DNA from: Bog-105 sp965277855
GTDB lineage: Bacteria > Acidobacteriota > Terriglobia > Bryobacterales > Bryobacteraceae
Reading direction: 5' to 3'
Assembly (NCBI GenBank): GCA_965277855.1
Contig: OZ255847.1
Location: 124,001-188,000, forward strand
DNA: 64,000 bases
Part shown: piece after piece, positions 1-8,103 of the stretch
Numbering within the stretch: the stretch's first letter is position 1
Layout of the letters: every line of letters begins with the position of its first letter
Notes under the pieces: generated by a model
Database searches by the model: none
What the model was told of the DNA's origin: nothing
What the model saw: only the letters and a program-made list of their open reading frames with translations
Program-made: the position numbers and the translations under genes

Positions 1-644
1 CTGATGCGCGTATGCAGCGTTCGGGCAAACGACGGATCGCGGCGGTAGACATGCTGGACGAGCCACGGCAGTATCTTTTCTGAAATAAGCGGCGGCTGAA
101 AGATCAGGTAATGCCCTTCGTAGTACGACAGAAAATTCGGCAGCTCCATGTGAAGCACGCCGCCTCGCCGCAGCACGCGCAGCGATTCGGCCAGCACCCG
201 TTCCGGGTGCGAAGTGTGCTCCAGCACATTCGCCGAGTACACGATGTCGAAGCTCTCGTCCTCGTGTGGAATTGCTTCTCCAGTGGCGTCTTTAATTCGC
301 TCTGGATCGATCCCGTTGGCGGTGAAAACCTGCTTCGAACAAAGAAACCCTTCGTTGAATCCAGCCGATCCCGGCTCGATCCCGAAGCCATCCACCGCGA
401 AATGCTTGATCCATACCGCCAGGTTGGTTCCGAAGCCCGAACCAACTTCCAGCACTTTCTTTTCGCGCAGCGGAGTATATCGCTCTAAAATCCGCGCGCG
501 CTTGAAAGCCTTGGAACTGTCGAGAAAATCGGCTATGTTGGCGTCCGCATCCAGCTTGGCAAGCGGCGCAAAGAACTCTCCCAGCGACTTTCTGGCCGTC
601 TCGACCACTTCCGGCGGAATGCTGATCGCCGCCGCTTCGCTCAC
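1..644 (-). CDS. class I SAM-dependent methyltransferase, 3' end cut by window edge
   Basis: The minus strand reads as an open frame from a GTG at 644 (a TTG lies one codon upstream) to the window edge, about 214 codons. A Rossmann-type glycine motif, EVGSGFGTNLAVW, lies near residues 70-82. It is followed by an acidic motif after strand 2 (FGIEPGS) and a DIVYSANVLEHT motif, which is typical of Methyltransf_11/UbiE-like enzymes. The start lies 7 nt after the stop of the SIS isomerase gene, so the two are probably co-transcribed. The glycan-gene neighbourhood suggests methylation of a sugar or lipid-linked intermediate, but the substrate cannot be read from the sequence. The C-terminus is outside the window. 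The family is clear; the exact start is uncertain. Confidence 0.85.
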   Translation of the reverse strand, partial: MSEAAAISIPPEVVETARKSLGEFFAPLAKLDADANIADFLDSSKAFKRARILERYTPLREKKVLEVGSGFGTNLAVWIKHFAVDGFGIEPGSAGFNEGFLCSKQVFTANGIDPERIKDATGEAIPHEDESFDIVYSANVLEHTSHPERVLAESLRVLRRGGVLHMELPNFLSYYEGHYLIFQPPLISEKILPWLVQHVYRRDPSFARTLHTRI

Positions 645-651
645 CAATCCG

Positions 652-1236
652 CTACTGCTCCATAAAGTAGTAGCAAATCATGTGACATACGATCAGGTGC
701 CCGTCCTCAATCCGTCCCATGTGCGGTTCGCGGACGTGGATCTGCAGTTGCGCCAGTTGGCCCAGCTTTCCGCCATCGCGCCCCGTCAGAGCGATTGTCT
801 TGCAGCCGGCCTGGTTGGCGTATTCCATCGCCCGCACCACGTTCGGCGAATTGCCCGAACCGCTGATGGCCATGAACACATCTCCCGGCTGGGCAAAATT
901 TTTCAATTGTTCGGCGAAAATGCAGTCGTACCCGACATCATTCGAATAAGCAGTGATGGTGGCCATTGAATCGGTCAGCGCCATGATGCGAAAACGCGTT
1001 TTCTTCTCGAAACTGGCGCCTTTCACCATATCGGTCACAAAGTGCGACGCCGTTGAGGCGCTGCCGCCATTGCCGCAGACAAAGATATGGCGCTGCTGGT
1101 CGCGCGCTGTTTCGATCACGCCGATGGCACGCCCTACGCCCTCCAGATCAATCGTGTCCAGCGCACTAAGCAGTTTCGATTTATAGTTACGCGAAAAGTC
1201 GACCAAAGGTGGCGCGGCGAGGGTCTCTGTTGCCAT
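652..1236 (-). CDS. SIS-domain sugar-phosphate isomerase, GmhA-like
   Basis: The 194-residue protein is one SIS domain of the usual length for sedoheptulose-7-phosphate isomerase. The phosphate-binding signature CGNGGSAST is at 54-62, a second serine-rich loop SGSGNSPNVV at 125-134, and a late acidic/histidine segment GRIEDGHLIVCHMI at 174-187. GmhA converts sedoheptulose 7-phosphate to heptose 7-phosphate in the cytosol for LPS core or S-layer glycans. Here it sits divergently from a NeuB-like gene and upstream of a methyltransferase, so it probably supplies a sugar phosphate to the same surface-glycan pathway. SIS proteins with other ketose or aldose phosphate substrates look alike, so the substrate is an inference. 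Confidence 0.85.
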   Translation of the reverse strand: MATETLAAPPLVDFSRNYKSKLLSALDTIDLEGVGRAIGVIETARDQQRHIFVCGNGGSASTASHFVTDMVKGASFEKKTRFRIMALTDSMATITAYSNDVGYDCIFAEQLKNFAQPGDVFMAISGSGNSPNVVRAMEYANQAGCKTIALTGRDGGKLGQLAQLQIHVREPHMGRIEDGHLIVCHMICYYFMEQ

Positions 1237-1354
1237 AAAACAACTCTATCTTAAACCGCTAATTCCCTAAAACTGTTTCGTTTGAACAAGTCTCTCAATA
1301 TGGCCTGAAAGGACCCTGAGTATGCCATAATCGCTAGGTCAGGGAGACGATTCG

Positions 1355-2260
1355 ATGTCACCAGAAATTAACTCATTCACGATCGGCAACAGGAAGCTGG
1401 GCGACACCGAGCCCTGCTTTATTATCGCGGAAATCGGGATCAATCATAATGGCGATCTCGACCTGGCAAAACGTCTTATCAGCGTAGCCGTAGCCGCTGG
1501 TTGCGATGCTGTCAAATTTCAGAAACGCAATGTCGATGTCGTTTACTCCAGAGAGGAACTCGCCAAACCTCGCGAAAATCCTTTCGGTACAACTAACGGT
1601 GATCTAAAACGCGGTCTGGAGTTTGGCCGTGACGAGTACGAGGACATCGACGTCTACTGCAAGGCCGTCAAAATACCCTGGTTTGCCTCCTGCTGGGATG
1701 AAGATTCAGTTGACTTTATCAATCGTTTCGATGTGCCCTGTTTCAAGATCGCGTCTGCTTCGCTCACCGACGATGAATTACTGAAGCATACCCGCGCGAC
1801 CGGCAAACCGATCATTCTTTCCACCGGCATGAGCACCATTGAAGAGATCGATCACGCCGTGGAAGTGTTGGGCCATGACAATCTGCACCTGATGCACACC
1901 ACCAGCACTTACCCGGCCGCCTATCCGGAATTGAATTTGCGGGTCATCCCCACGCTGAAAGAGCGTTATGGCTTGCCGGTGGGCTACTCCGGCCACGAAA
2001 CCGGTATTCCTACCAGTGTGGCTGCGGTCGTACTGGGTGCCTCCTCGGTCGAACGCCACATCACGATGGATCGCGCCATGTGGGGTAGCGATCAGGCTGC
2101 TTCGCTCGAACCGAACGGCATTACGCGCCTGGTCCGCGATGTCCGCCTGGTTGAGCAGTCGATGGGCGATGGCGTGAAGTGCGTCTTCGAACGCGAGGTC
2201 CCCATCATCCAGAAACTCCGCCGTGTCGGTGCTGCGGCTCACGCCACCGCTTCGGCATGA
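1355..2260 (+). CDS. NeuB-family synthase lacking the SAF domain
   Basis: The 301-residue protein has the NeuB TIM-barrel signatures in order: IAEIGINHNG (about 24-33), KFQKR (54-58), KIASA (131-135), STGMST (156-161), GYSGHETG (210-217) and ERHIT (233-237) followed by WGSDQAASLEP. NeuB enzymes condense phosphoenolpyruvate with an amino-hexose to make nonulosonic acids such as sialic acid. The usual C-terminal SAF/antifreeze-like domain, which completes the partner active site in the dimer, is absent: the protein ends about 15 residues after the barrel. AGGGAG lies about 9 nt before the ATG. The stop overlaps the next start as ATGA, so translation is probably coupled to the KdsC-like phosphatase. 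The exact product is unknown. Confidence 0.88.
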   Translation: MSPEINSFTIGNRKLGDTEPCFIIAEIGINHNGDLDLAKRLISVAVAAGCDAVKFQKRNVDVVYSREELAKPRENPFGTTNGDLKRGLEFGRDEYEDIDVYCKAVKIPWFASCWDEDSVDFINRFDVPCFKIASASLTDDELLKHTRATGKPIILSTGMSTIEEIDHAVEVLGHDNLHLMHTTSTYPAAYPELNLRVIPTLKERYGLPVGYSGHETGIPTSVAAVVLGASSVERHITMDRAMWGSDQAASLEPNGITRLVRDVRLVEQSMGDGVKCVFEREVPIIQKLRRVGAAAHATASA

Positions 2261-2760
2261 ACCATCTGCGAGCCATTGCACTGGATGTAGACGGCGTTCT
2301 CACCGATGGCGGCGTTTGGTGGGGACCGGATGGTCAGGAATGGAAGCGCTTTTCTTTTGCGGACATTATGGGCGTTTCGCTCGCTCGCAAAGCAGGCCTT
2401 ACTATCGCTTTGATCTCGGGGGAAGACAGCCCGCTAGTCGATCGCTTTGCCGCCAAGCTGGGAATTTCGCACGTTGAAAAGAATTGTAAAGATAAGGCCG
2501 CTGCCCTAAAACGTTTTGCCGAGGCCGCTCAATTGCAGCTCGAAGAGATTTGCTTCATGGGCGACGATGTCAACGATCTGCCCGCTCTCGAGCTGGCCGG
2601 CTTGGCGGCGGCTCCGGCGAACGCCCAACCCGCCATTCTGGAACGCGTTTCCTTTATCTCCAGCAGCAACGGCGGCCACGGAGCCGTGCGCGAACTGATT
2701 AATTCCTTGCTTGAGGCAAGAACCACGCCCAGCGAACTCGAACACTCCGTTTCCGCGTAA
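2257..2760 (+). CDS. HAD phosphatase, KdsC/NeuA-C-terminal type
   Basis: The ATG at 2257 overlaps the preceding stop (ATGA) and gives a 167-residue protein, the normal size for KdsC-like phosphatases. Motif I is DVDGVLTDG (10-18), motif II is around SGE (54-56), a conserved lysine is near 80, motif IV is GDDVNDLPAL (102-111), and GGHGAVRE lies close to the C-terminus. KdsC removes phosphate from KDO 8-phosphate; relatives fused to CMP-sugar synthetases act on nonulosonate 9-phosphates. Following a NeuB-like gene, it most likely dephosphorylates that enzyme's phosphorylated product. Longer translations starting before 2257 would only overlap the synthase and are rejected. Confidence 0.88.
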   Translation: MNHLRAIALDVDGVLTDGGVWWGPDGQEWKRFSFADIMGVSLARKAGLTIALISGEDSPLVDRFAAKLGISHVEKNCKDKAAALKRFAEAAQLQLEEICFMGDDVNDLPALELAGLAAAPANAQPAILERVSFISSSNGGHGAVRELINSLLEARTTPSELEHSVSA

Positions 2761-2766
2761 GGAGGA

Positions 2767-3813
2767 TTGTCTATCTCAAACGATTACTCCGACAACTCGA
2801 ATTTTATCCACCCCGAGCGTAAGAAAGTCATTAGCATAGTTACGCCTTGCTACAACGAGGAAGAGAACGCCGAAGAAGTGTACAAGCGCGTCCGGGCCGT
2901 CATGTCGCAACTCGGCCGCTATCGCTACGAGCACATCTTTATTGACAACGCCTCCAAAGACAACACTGTCCCGATCCTGAAACGGATTGCCGGCGAAGAC
3001 CACAACGTTAAGGTCATCGTAAACGCACGCAACTTCGGGCACGTCCGCTCACCCTTCCATGCTTTTCTCCAAGCTCAGGGCGACGCCGTCATCGGACTGG
3101 TGGCTGACCTCCAGGATCCGCCCGAACTCATTCCCGCCATGGTCGAAAAGTGGGAAGAAGGCTATTCCATGGTGCTCTGCATCAAGAAAACCAGCCGGGA
3201 AAACGCACTGATGTTCTGGATTCGAACCCAGTACTACCGCCTGGTCGAAAGATTGTCTTCCATCGAAACGTTTGAGAATTTTACCGGTTTCGGTCTTTAT
3301 GAACGCCGGGTGGTCGAGGCCGTTCGCTCGTTTGGCGAAGCCAATCCCTACTTTCGCGGCATGATTGCCGAAATCGGGCTGCCTCATTACGAACTCGCTT
3401 TCGATCAGCCGCGCCGCATGCGTGGCATCACTAAGAACAATCTTTATACGCTGTACGATTATGCGATGCTGGGCATCACGAATCTCTCGAAAGTGCCGCT
3501 CCGCCTTGCTACCTTCATCGGATTTGCTTGTGCCGCACTCTCGATCCTGGCTGGTTTTACTTACCTGTTCTACAAACTGGTTTTCTGGAGCCACTTCTCG
3601 GTCGGTACCGCCCCCCTGGTTATCGGCCTGTTCTTTCTCGGCTCCGTGCAGTTGGTCTCAATGGGGATTCTCGGAGAATATGTCGGCGCAATCCACACAC
3701 AAGTCTTCAAGCGCCCTCATGTCGTCGAGAAGGAGCGCGTCAATTTTGAGTACGCTCCCGGTGAACCGCTAAACCAGAATGTCCAACTGATGAAGTCTCA
3801 AACAAACGTATGA
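2767..3813 (+). CDS. family 2 glycosyltransferase, polyprenyl-phosphate type with two C-terminal TM helices
   Basis: The 348-residue protein has a GT-A domain: VTPCYNEEEN (about 25-34), FIDNASKDNT (about 58-67) and the catalytic acidic motif DLQDPPE (114-120). Two strongly hydrophobic segments follow near 230-260 and 268-292. This is the architecture of GtrB/ArnC/DPM1-like enzymes, which load a sugar onto undecaprenyl phosphate on the inner membrane leaflet. The only usable start in this frame is TTG at 2767, directly behind GGAGGA, an unusually tight ribosome-site spacing, so the true start is uncertain. The gene overlaps the next one by ATGA. In context it should deliver a lipid-linked sugar that the UPF0104 protein or another flippase handles. 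Confidence 0.88.
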   Translation: MSISNDYSDNSNFIHPERKKVISIVTPCYNEEENAEEVYKRVRAVMSQLGRYRYEHIFIDNASKDNTVPILKRIAGEDHNVKVIVNARNFGHVRSPFHAFLQAQGDAVIGLVADLQDPPELIPAMVEKWEEGYSMVLCIKKTSRENALMFWIRTQYYRLVERLSSIETFENFTGFGLYERRVVEAVRSFGEANPYFRGMIAEIGLPHYELAFDQPRRMRGITKNNLYTLYDYAMLGITNLSKVPLRLATFIGFACAALSILAGFTYLFYKLVFWSHFSVGTAPLVIGLFFLGSVQLVSMGILGEYVGAIHTQVFKRPHVVEKERVNFEYAPGEPLNQNVQLMKSQTNV

Positions 3814-4868
3814 ATTCTGAAGCAACACAAAAAAAATCTTCTTACCGTTTTCTGTACTGGGCGGCAGCCCTTTTGTTTGCTGCCGTGCTGCTCTACTTTT
3901 CTCTCCGCGGCATCAGCTGGGCCGATGTCTGGCAAACCCTCGTTCATGCCAATCTGCTGTTCGTGGCCCTCAATTGCCTGATGGTCACGGTGGCCTTGTT
4001 CCTGCGAGCGGTGCGCTGGCGTATTCTGCTCGAAGCCGGTGCTCCGGTAAAACTCTCGACTACCTTCTGGGCCACCTCGGCAGGCTATTTCGGCAATAAT
4101 TTTCTGCCGGCACGCGCGGGCGAAGTTGTCCGTACGCTCATGATCAGCGCCGCTTCCGGATTAAGCAAAACATTCGTGCTCACCACCGCTTTGTCCGAGC
4201 GCATGTGCGACGCCATCGGACTCGTCCTGATCAGTTCCATCGTGCTTTTGACGCTGCCGTTTAAACCCGGCTGGTTCGCTCACGCCGCCACCCCATTCGC
4301 CATCATCGGCCTCGGCGGCGTCGCCTCTATCGCCATTCTGCCGAAGCTGCACCGGCAGTGGGAACGGTTGCTGCACTTTTTGCCCCTGCCCGACGGCCTC
4401 AAGATCAAGTTGGTAGCCATCCTCGACCAAGTCATGGTCGGCATGCGCAGCTTCCATCACGGGCGCAGGCTTTCCTCTTTCGTTGCTCTCACGGCCGTAG
4501 TCTGGTTTTGCGATGCGGCTGGCACCCTGTTTGGCATGCAGGCACTCGGCTTGCACGGCAATCTCGCCATCGCCTTACTCCTGGTCACCGGCCTCGGTCT
4601 GGGAAGTGCGCTTCCTTCCACGCCGGGGTATGTCGGCATCTATCAGTTTGTTGCCGTCAGCGTACTCACCCCATTCGGGTTTTCGAAGACCGGCGCAATT
4701 GCTTACATCCTGCTTTTCCAAGCCATTCAGTACGTGCTGATCACGTTCTGGGGAGCGCTTGGCATGGCTCGCTCACGCGCGGACCGTGTCAAACTGGATC
4801 GTTCCAAACTGGATCGGTCCGAAGAAGAGGCCCTCGAAATTCAAACCGTCTCGCAATCACTGCTCTAA
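3810..4868 (+). CDS. UPF0104/LPG-synthase-TM family integral membrane protein
   Basis: The 352-residue protein has about eight hydrophobic segments and the family's NNFLPARAGEVVR-like loop (about residues 92-104), as well as PSTPGYVGIYQF near 270. This family (UPF0104, lysylphosphatidylglycerol synthase TM region, AglD/YbhN-like) includes membrane proteins often encoded next to GtrB-type glycosyltransferases and suspected of flipping or handling polyprenyl-linked sugars. The overlapping ATGA with the upstream glycosyltransferase supports a joint role. The hydrophilic C-terminus has a short near-repeat (VKLDRSKLDRS). The biochemical role is inferred from context only. Confidence 0.85.
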   Translation: MNSEATQKKSSYRFLYWAAALLFAAVLLYFSLRGISWADVWQTLVHANLLFVALNCLMVTVALFLRAVRWRILLEAGAPVKLSTTFWATSAGYFGNNFLPARAGEVVRTLMISAASGLSKTFVLTTALSERMCDAIGLVLISSIVLLTLPFKPGWFAHAATPFAIIGLGGVASIAILPKLHRQWERLLHFLPLPDGLKIKLVAILDQVMVGMRSFHHGRRLSSFVALTAVVWFCDAAGTLFGMQALGLHGNLAIALLLVTGLGLGSALPSTPGYVGIYQFVAVSVLTPFGFSKTGAIAYILLFQAIQYVLITFWGALGMARSRADRVKLDRSKLDRSEEEALEIQTVSQSLL

Positions 4869-5052
4869 AGGGGGACTGCACGTAAGGTCCAGCCACTGCT
4901 GGCTGCTGCGCGCCCAACCGAGAATATGACGCTAGTTATAGAACCATTACATTTGCGTTGCTGTCTCAAATGAAGCTTAGTACCACGACAAAACTTGCCG
5001 GCTTAGAGGCTGAACGTAACTTATCTTCGCTAGACTGTATGGGAGGAGTTTA

Positions 5053-6675
5053 ATGACATCTGTTGCCGAAAGACCGAAGCAAGCTGTAATTGTGGGAGCG
5101 GGGCCTGCCGGCCTTACCGCTGCCTTTGAATTGCTCTCCCGGACTGATATTCAGCCCATTGTGCTCGAAATGAGCGACTATATCGGAGGTATTTCTAGAA
5201 CAATCAATTACAAGGGCAATCGCATCGACATTGGTGGTCATCGCTTTTTTTCCAAGTCAGACCGGGTGATGCAGTGGTGGCTCAACGTCATGCCGATGCA
5301 ATCGACCGGCGGAGCCGACACTAAGATTACCTATCAGCGTCAGAGCACCACCGTACCTGCCCCCAAACGCGCGGCGGATGCGGCTAAAGACGATCACATC
5401 ATGCTGGTTCGCCAGCGTAAATCGCGCATCTATTTCATGCGCCGTTTTTTCGAATACCCGATCACGCTGAGTACCGATACCATTCGCAAGCTGGGCATCT
5501 GGAAAACCCTCAAGATCGGTTTCAGTTACATGCGATCGGTACTGTTCCCGATCCGCAATGAAAAGAACCTGGAGCAGTTCTTCATCAATCGCTTCGGCCG
5601 CGAACTGTACCTGACTTTCTTCAAGTCCTACACGGAAAAAGTTTGGGGTATCGCCTGCAAATCCATCAGCGCGGAGTGGGGCGCACAGCGCATCAAGGGC
5701 CTCTCCATTTTTAAAACACTCCTGCACATGCTGAAGAAGCTCGGTCCGAAGAAGAAGTCCGATATCGCGCAGAAAGATGTCGAGACTTCGTTGATCGAGC
5801 AGTTCCTCTATCCTAAATTCGGTCCTGGCCAGATGTGGGAAGAAGTCGCTCGCCGTGTCAAACACATGGGCGGCGAGATCCTTATGCACTGGTTAGTGGA
5901 AGAGATCGAACACGAAGGCGAAGTCATCACCGCTGTGCTGGCCCGGAACAGCGACACCAACGAACTCAAGCGCTTTGAAGGCGATTACTTCTTTTCGACC
6001 ATGCCCGTCAAGGAACTCATCGCGAAGATGAATCCGCCCGCGCCGGCCGCCGTTCGTGAAATTTCAGATGGCCTGATGTATCGTGACTTCATTACTGTCG
6101 GCGTACTTTGTGACCGTATCAAGCTCCGCGAACCTTCGGGTGAGCTGGTCAAAGATAACTGGATTTACATCCAGGAGCCGGACGTGCTGGTCGGACGCTT
6201 GCAGATCTTCAATAACTGGAGTCCGGCCATGGTGGCTGATCCTACTAAGGTGTGGATCGGTCTCGAATACTTCTGCAATGAAGGCGACAGCTTGTGGCAG
6301 CGGACCGACAGCGAACTCATCGAGTTGGCCAAGAAAGAGCTGTCCGCGATGAATATCCTCGATCCCGAGAACGTGTTCGACGCGACCGTTATTCGAGTTC
6401 CCAAAACCTATCCCGCTTACTTCGGTTCCTACGATCGTTTCCCGGAGATTATCTCCTGGGTAGATGACTTTGACAACCTCTTCCTGATCGGCCGGAACGG
6501 CATGCACAAATACAACAATCAGGACCATTCGATGCTAACGGCCATGACTGCGGTAGACAACATCACAGCCGACATCCGCAGCCGCGATAATCTGTGGGCT
6601 CTAAATACTGAGAAGGATTATCACGAAGAGAAGCTCGAATCGCAGGATGAAAAACCAGAGCCGGTAACGGTTTAA
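5053..6675 (+). CDS. FAD-dependent UDP-galactopyranose-mutase-like oxidoreductase
   Basis: The 540-residue protein begins with a dinucleotide-binding motif VGAGPAGLTAAFEL (15-28), followed by an acidic strand end and GGISRT / DIGGHRFFSK. These are typical of the Glf/protoporphyrinogen-oxidase-like FAD superfamily. The C-terminal part has an FLIGRNGMHKYNNQDHSM segment that closes the FAD site in this family. GGGAGGAG is 4 nt before the ATG, a strong ribosome site. It follows the glycan operon after a 184-nt gap and may have its own promoter. The family includes mutases that contract pyranoses to furanoses and other sugar-modifying flavoenzymes. At 540 residues it is longer than bacterial Glf (about 370-400), so a classical Glf function should not be assumed. 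Confidence 0.8.
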   Translation: MTSVAERPKQAVIVGAGPAGLTAAFELLSRTDIQPIVLEMSDYIGGISRTINYKGNRIDIGGHRFFSKSDRVMQWWLNVMPMQSTGGADTKITYQRQSTTVPAPKRAADAAKDDHIMLVRQRKSRIYFMRRFFEYPITLSTDTIRKLGIWKTLKIGFSYMRSVLFPIRNEKNLEQFFINRFGRELYLTFFKSYTEKVWGIACKSISAEWGAQRIKGLSIFKTLLHMLKKLGPKKKSDIAQKDVETSLIEQFLYPKFGPGQMWEEVARRVKHMGGEILMHWLVEEIEHEGEVITAVLARNSDTNELKRFEGDYFFSTMPVKELIAKMNPPAPAAVREISDGLMYRDFITVGVLCDRIKLREPSGELVKDNWIYIQEPDVLVGRLQIFNNWSPAMVADPTKVWIGLEYFCNEGDSLWQRTDSELIELAKKELSAMNILDPENVFDATVIRVPKTYPAYFGSYDRFPEIISWVDDFDNLFLIGRNGMHKYNNQDHSMLTAMTAVDNITADIRSRDNLWALNTEKDYHEEKLESQDEKPEPVTV

Positions 6676-6702
6676 TTCGCTTCGTTTCTGTTTCCCCTAC
6701 TG

Positions 6703-6738
6703 CCCGTTTGCGCGGCGATCCAACCCGGCGCAAACGGG
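6703..6738 (+). terminator. 11-bp inverted repeat after the flavoprotein gene
   Basis: CCCGTTTGCGC (6703-6713) pairs perfectly with GCGCAAACGGG (6728-6738) around a 14-nt loop, 27 nt after the flavoprotein stop. It is followed by TATAATTTTG, which is only weakly T-rich. It could be an intrinsic terminator for the upstream operon. The TATAAT directly after it could also serve as the -10 box for the Uma2-like gene. Confidence 0.55.
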
Positions 6739-6776
6739 TATAATTTTGTCCGGATGCAGTATTGCCGGAATACACC

Positions 6777-7331
6777 ATGAGCACTGTCAGCAAACTCCAT
6801 CCCGTCACTATCGAACAGTACCGGGGATTCCGCAGTCCGCCCGGCTTTCGGGATGAATTAATCCGGGGAGAGATTGTCGTGTCGCCCGATCCAAAGTTTC
6901 AGCACCAAGAGGTCGCTTACCGGATTCATCGCTGGCTTGAACGGGTCTTGGTCGGCGCGCCTTTTGTTGCGCGTCAACGAATCAACATGCGGCTGGAATC
7001 GAGTCACAGCATGCCCTCACCGGACGTATTTGTGATGGACCGGGAACGGTGGTTCCAAACCGAAGAGTATCCGGTTGGCAGTCCGCAGGTTGTTGTGGAA
7101 GTGATTTCACCGTCCAATCGTCACAAAAAGACCGAGCAGAAGGCCGGGTTGTATTTGGAGAACGGCGCCTGGGCCGTTTGGCTTGTTGATCCGAAGCAGA
7201 GGCAGATCAAAGTGCTCGAACCTGGTGTGGAGAGAATGTTGAGCGCAGAAGACGACATCCAGCTACCCCGCCCGCTGCCGGACGACAAGCTTCTCGTAGG
7301 CCGGTTCTTTGATTTCACAGCAGAGCTGTAA
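6777..7331 (+). CDS. Uma2-family (DUF820) putative PD-(D/E)XK nuclease
   Basis: The ATG at 6777 gives a 184-residue protein of normal length for the family; the upstream TTG at 6762 is less likely. The hallmark acidic residues are present: DELIRGEIV near 25-33, PDVFVMDRERW near 83-93, VVEVISPSN near 105-113 and a lysine in TEQKAGLYLENG, followed by VWLVDPKQRQIKV. Uma2 proteins are very common in Cyanobacteria, Chloroflexi and Acidobacteria, often in many copies. They have a restriction-endonuclease fold but no settled function. It stands alone here with no toxin-antitoxin or restriction partner. Confidence 0.85.
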   Translation: MSTVSKLHPVTIEQYRGFRSPPGFRDELIRGEIVVSPDPKFQHQEVAYRIHRWLERVLVGAPFVARQRINMRLESSHSMPSPDVFVMDRERWFQTEEYPVGSPQVVVEVISPSNRHKKTEQKAGLYLENGAWAVWLVDPKQRQIKVLEPGVERMLSAEDDIQLPRPLPDDKLLVGRFFDFTAEL

Positions 7332-7417
7332 GGCGTAGAATGGCTGACTACTCCCATAATCCGCGCCCGTATTAGCCCTTTCGCAATCCAAATACCATAA
7401 TTTGCTACTATGTACGA

Positions 7418-8002
7418 ATGCGTGCCAGTTATGGCCGCGTAAGGATCTCCTCCGTCTCTTGGAAGCGAATCGTTATAGCGGCAGGACTTTTCCTTCTGCC
7501 GGCTATCGCCACTCTGGAGGAACCGATCCGCTTCTCTCGTATCGCACCGCCATCACTCAAAATAACGCCGGTGCCTGATACACGCATCCTGAGTCTGCAG
7601 CGTTTTCTGAACAAGCTGCATTGTCCGGTAGCCACTCTTGCCTCCGACTTTATCCAGGCTGCGGACGAGAATCAGCTTGACTGGAGGCTTCTCCCCAGCA
7701 TCTCCGTCATTGAGTCGAGCGGCGGCAAGCAGTACCGCAACAACAACGTTTTCGGCTGGAACCAGGGATTGGAAGTCTTTCCATCCATTGAAGCTGGTCT
7801 GAAAACGGTCGCCTTCAAACTGGGACGAAGCTCGCTCTATCGCCACCGCGACGTCCTCGGCAAGTTGCGCCTTTACAACCCGGATGAACAGTACCCATGC
7901 CGCGTCATGAGCGTGATGAAGCGAATCAGTCCGGTCAAAAAGCTAAACTTGTCAGCCTGTGTACCACCGCACTCGACCGACCTGGATTCCAGCTCCGATT
8001 GA
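7418..8002 (+). CDS. exported lysozyme/glucosaminidase-like protein
   Basis: The 194-residue protein has a basic N-terminus followed by a hydrophobic stretch (about residues 17-33), consistent with a signal peptide or anchor. A central domain contains WRLLPSISVIESSGGKQY with the candidate catalytic glutamate, then NVFGWNQGLEVFPSIEAGL. This resembles glucosaminidase/lysozyme-like folds that cut peptidoglycan glycan strands. The protein is short and has no obvious wall-binding domain. Its short intergenic neighbours suggest a single-gene unit. The fold assignment is moderate; activity is not shown. Confidence 0.65.
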   Translation: MRASYGRVRISSVSWKRIVIAAGLFLLPAIATLEEPIRFSRIAPPSLKITPVPDTRILSLQRFLNKLHCPVATLASDFIQAADENQLDWRLLPSISVIESSGGKQYRNNNVFGWNQGLEVFPSIEAGLKTVAFKLGRSSLYRHRDVLGKLRLYNPDEQYPCRVMSVMKRISPVKKLNLSACVPPHSTDLDSSSD

Positions 8003-8103
8003 TTGCAGGAGTAAGGCAGGGCACCCCTCCGCCACGATGCCCTCTTCAACTGTCATCAAAGACGTTCGAACCCCGGGATCGTTGACTCAGGTAGAAAAAC
8101 TAC

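Noticed and set aside
8016..8046. AGGGCA/TGCCCT inverted repeat between two genes
   Set aside because: Only 6 bp with no T-run, so it is too weak to call a terminator.
8050..8090. GTTCGAA-containing stretch resembling a tRNA T-arm
   Set aside because: No acceptor-stem or anticodon-arm pairing can be drawn around it.
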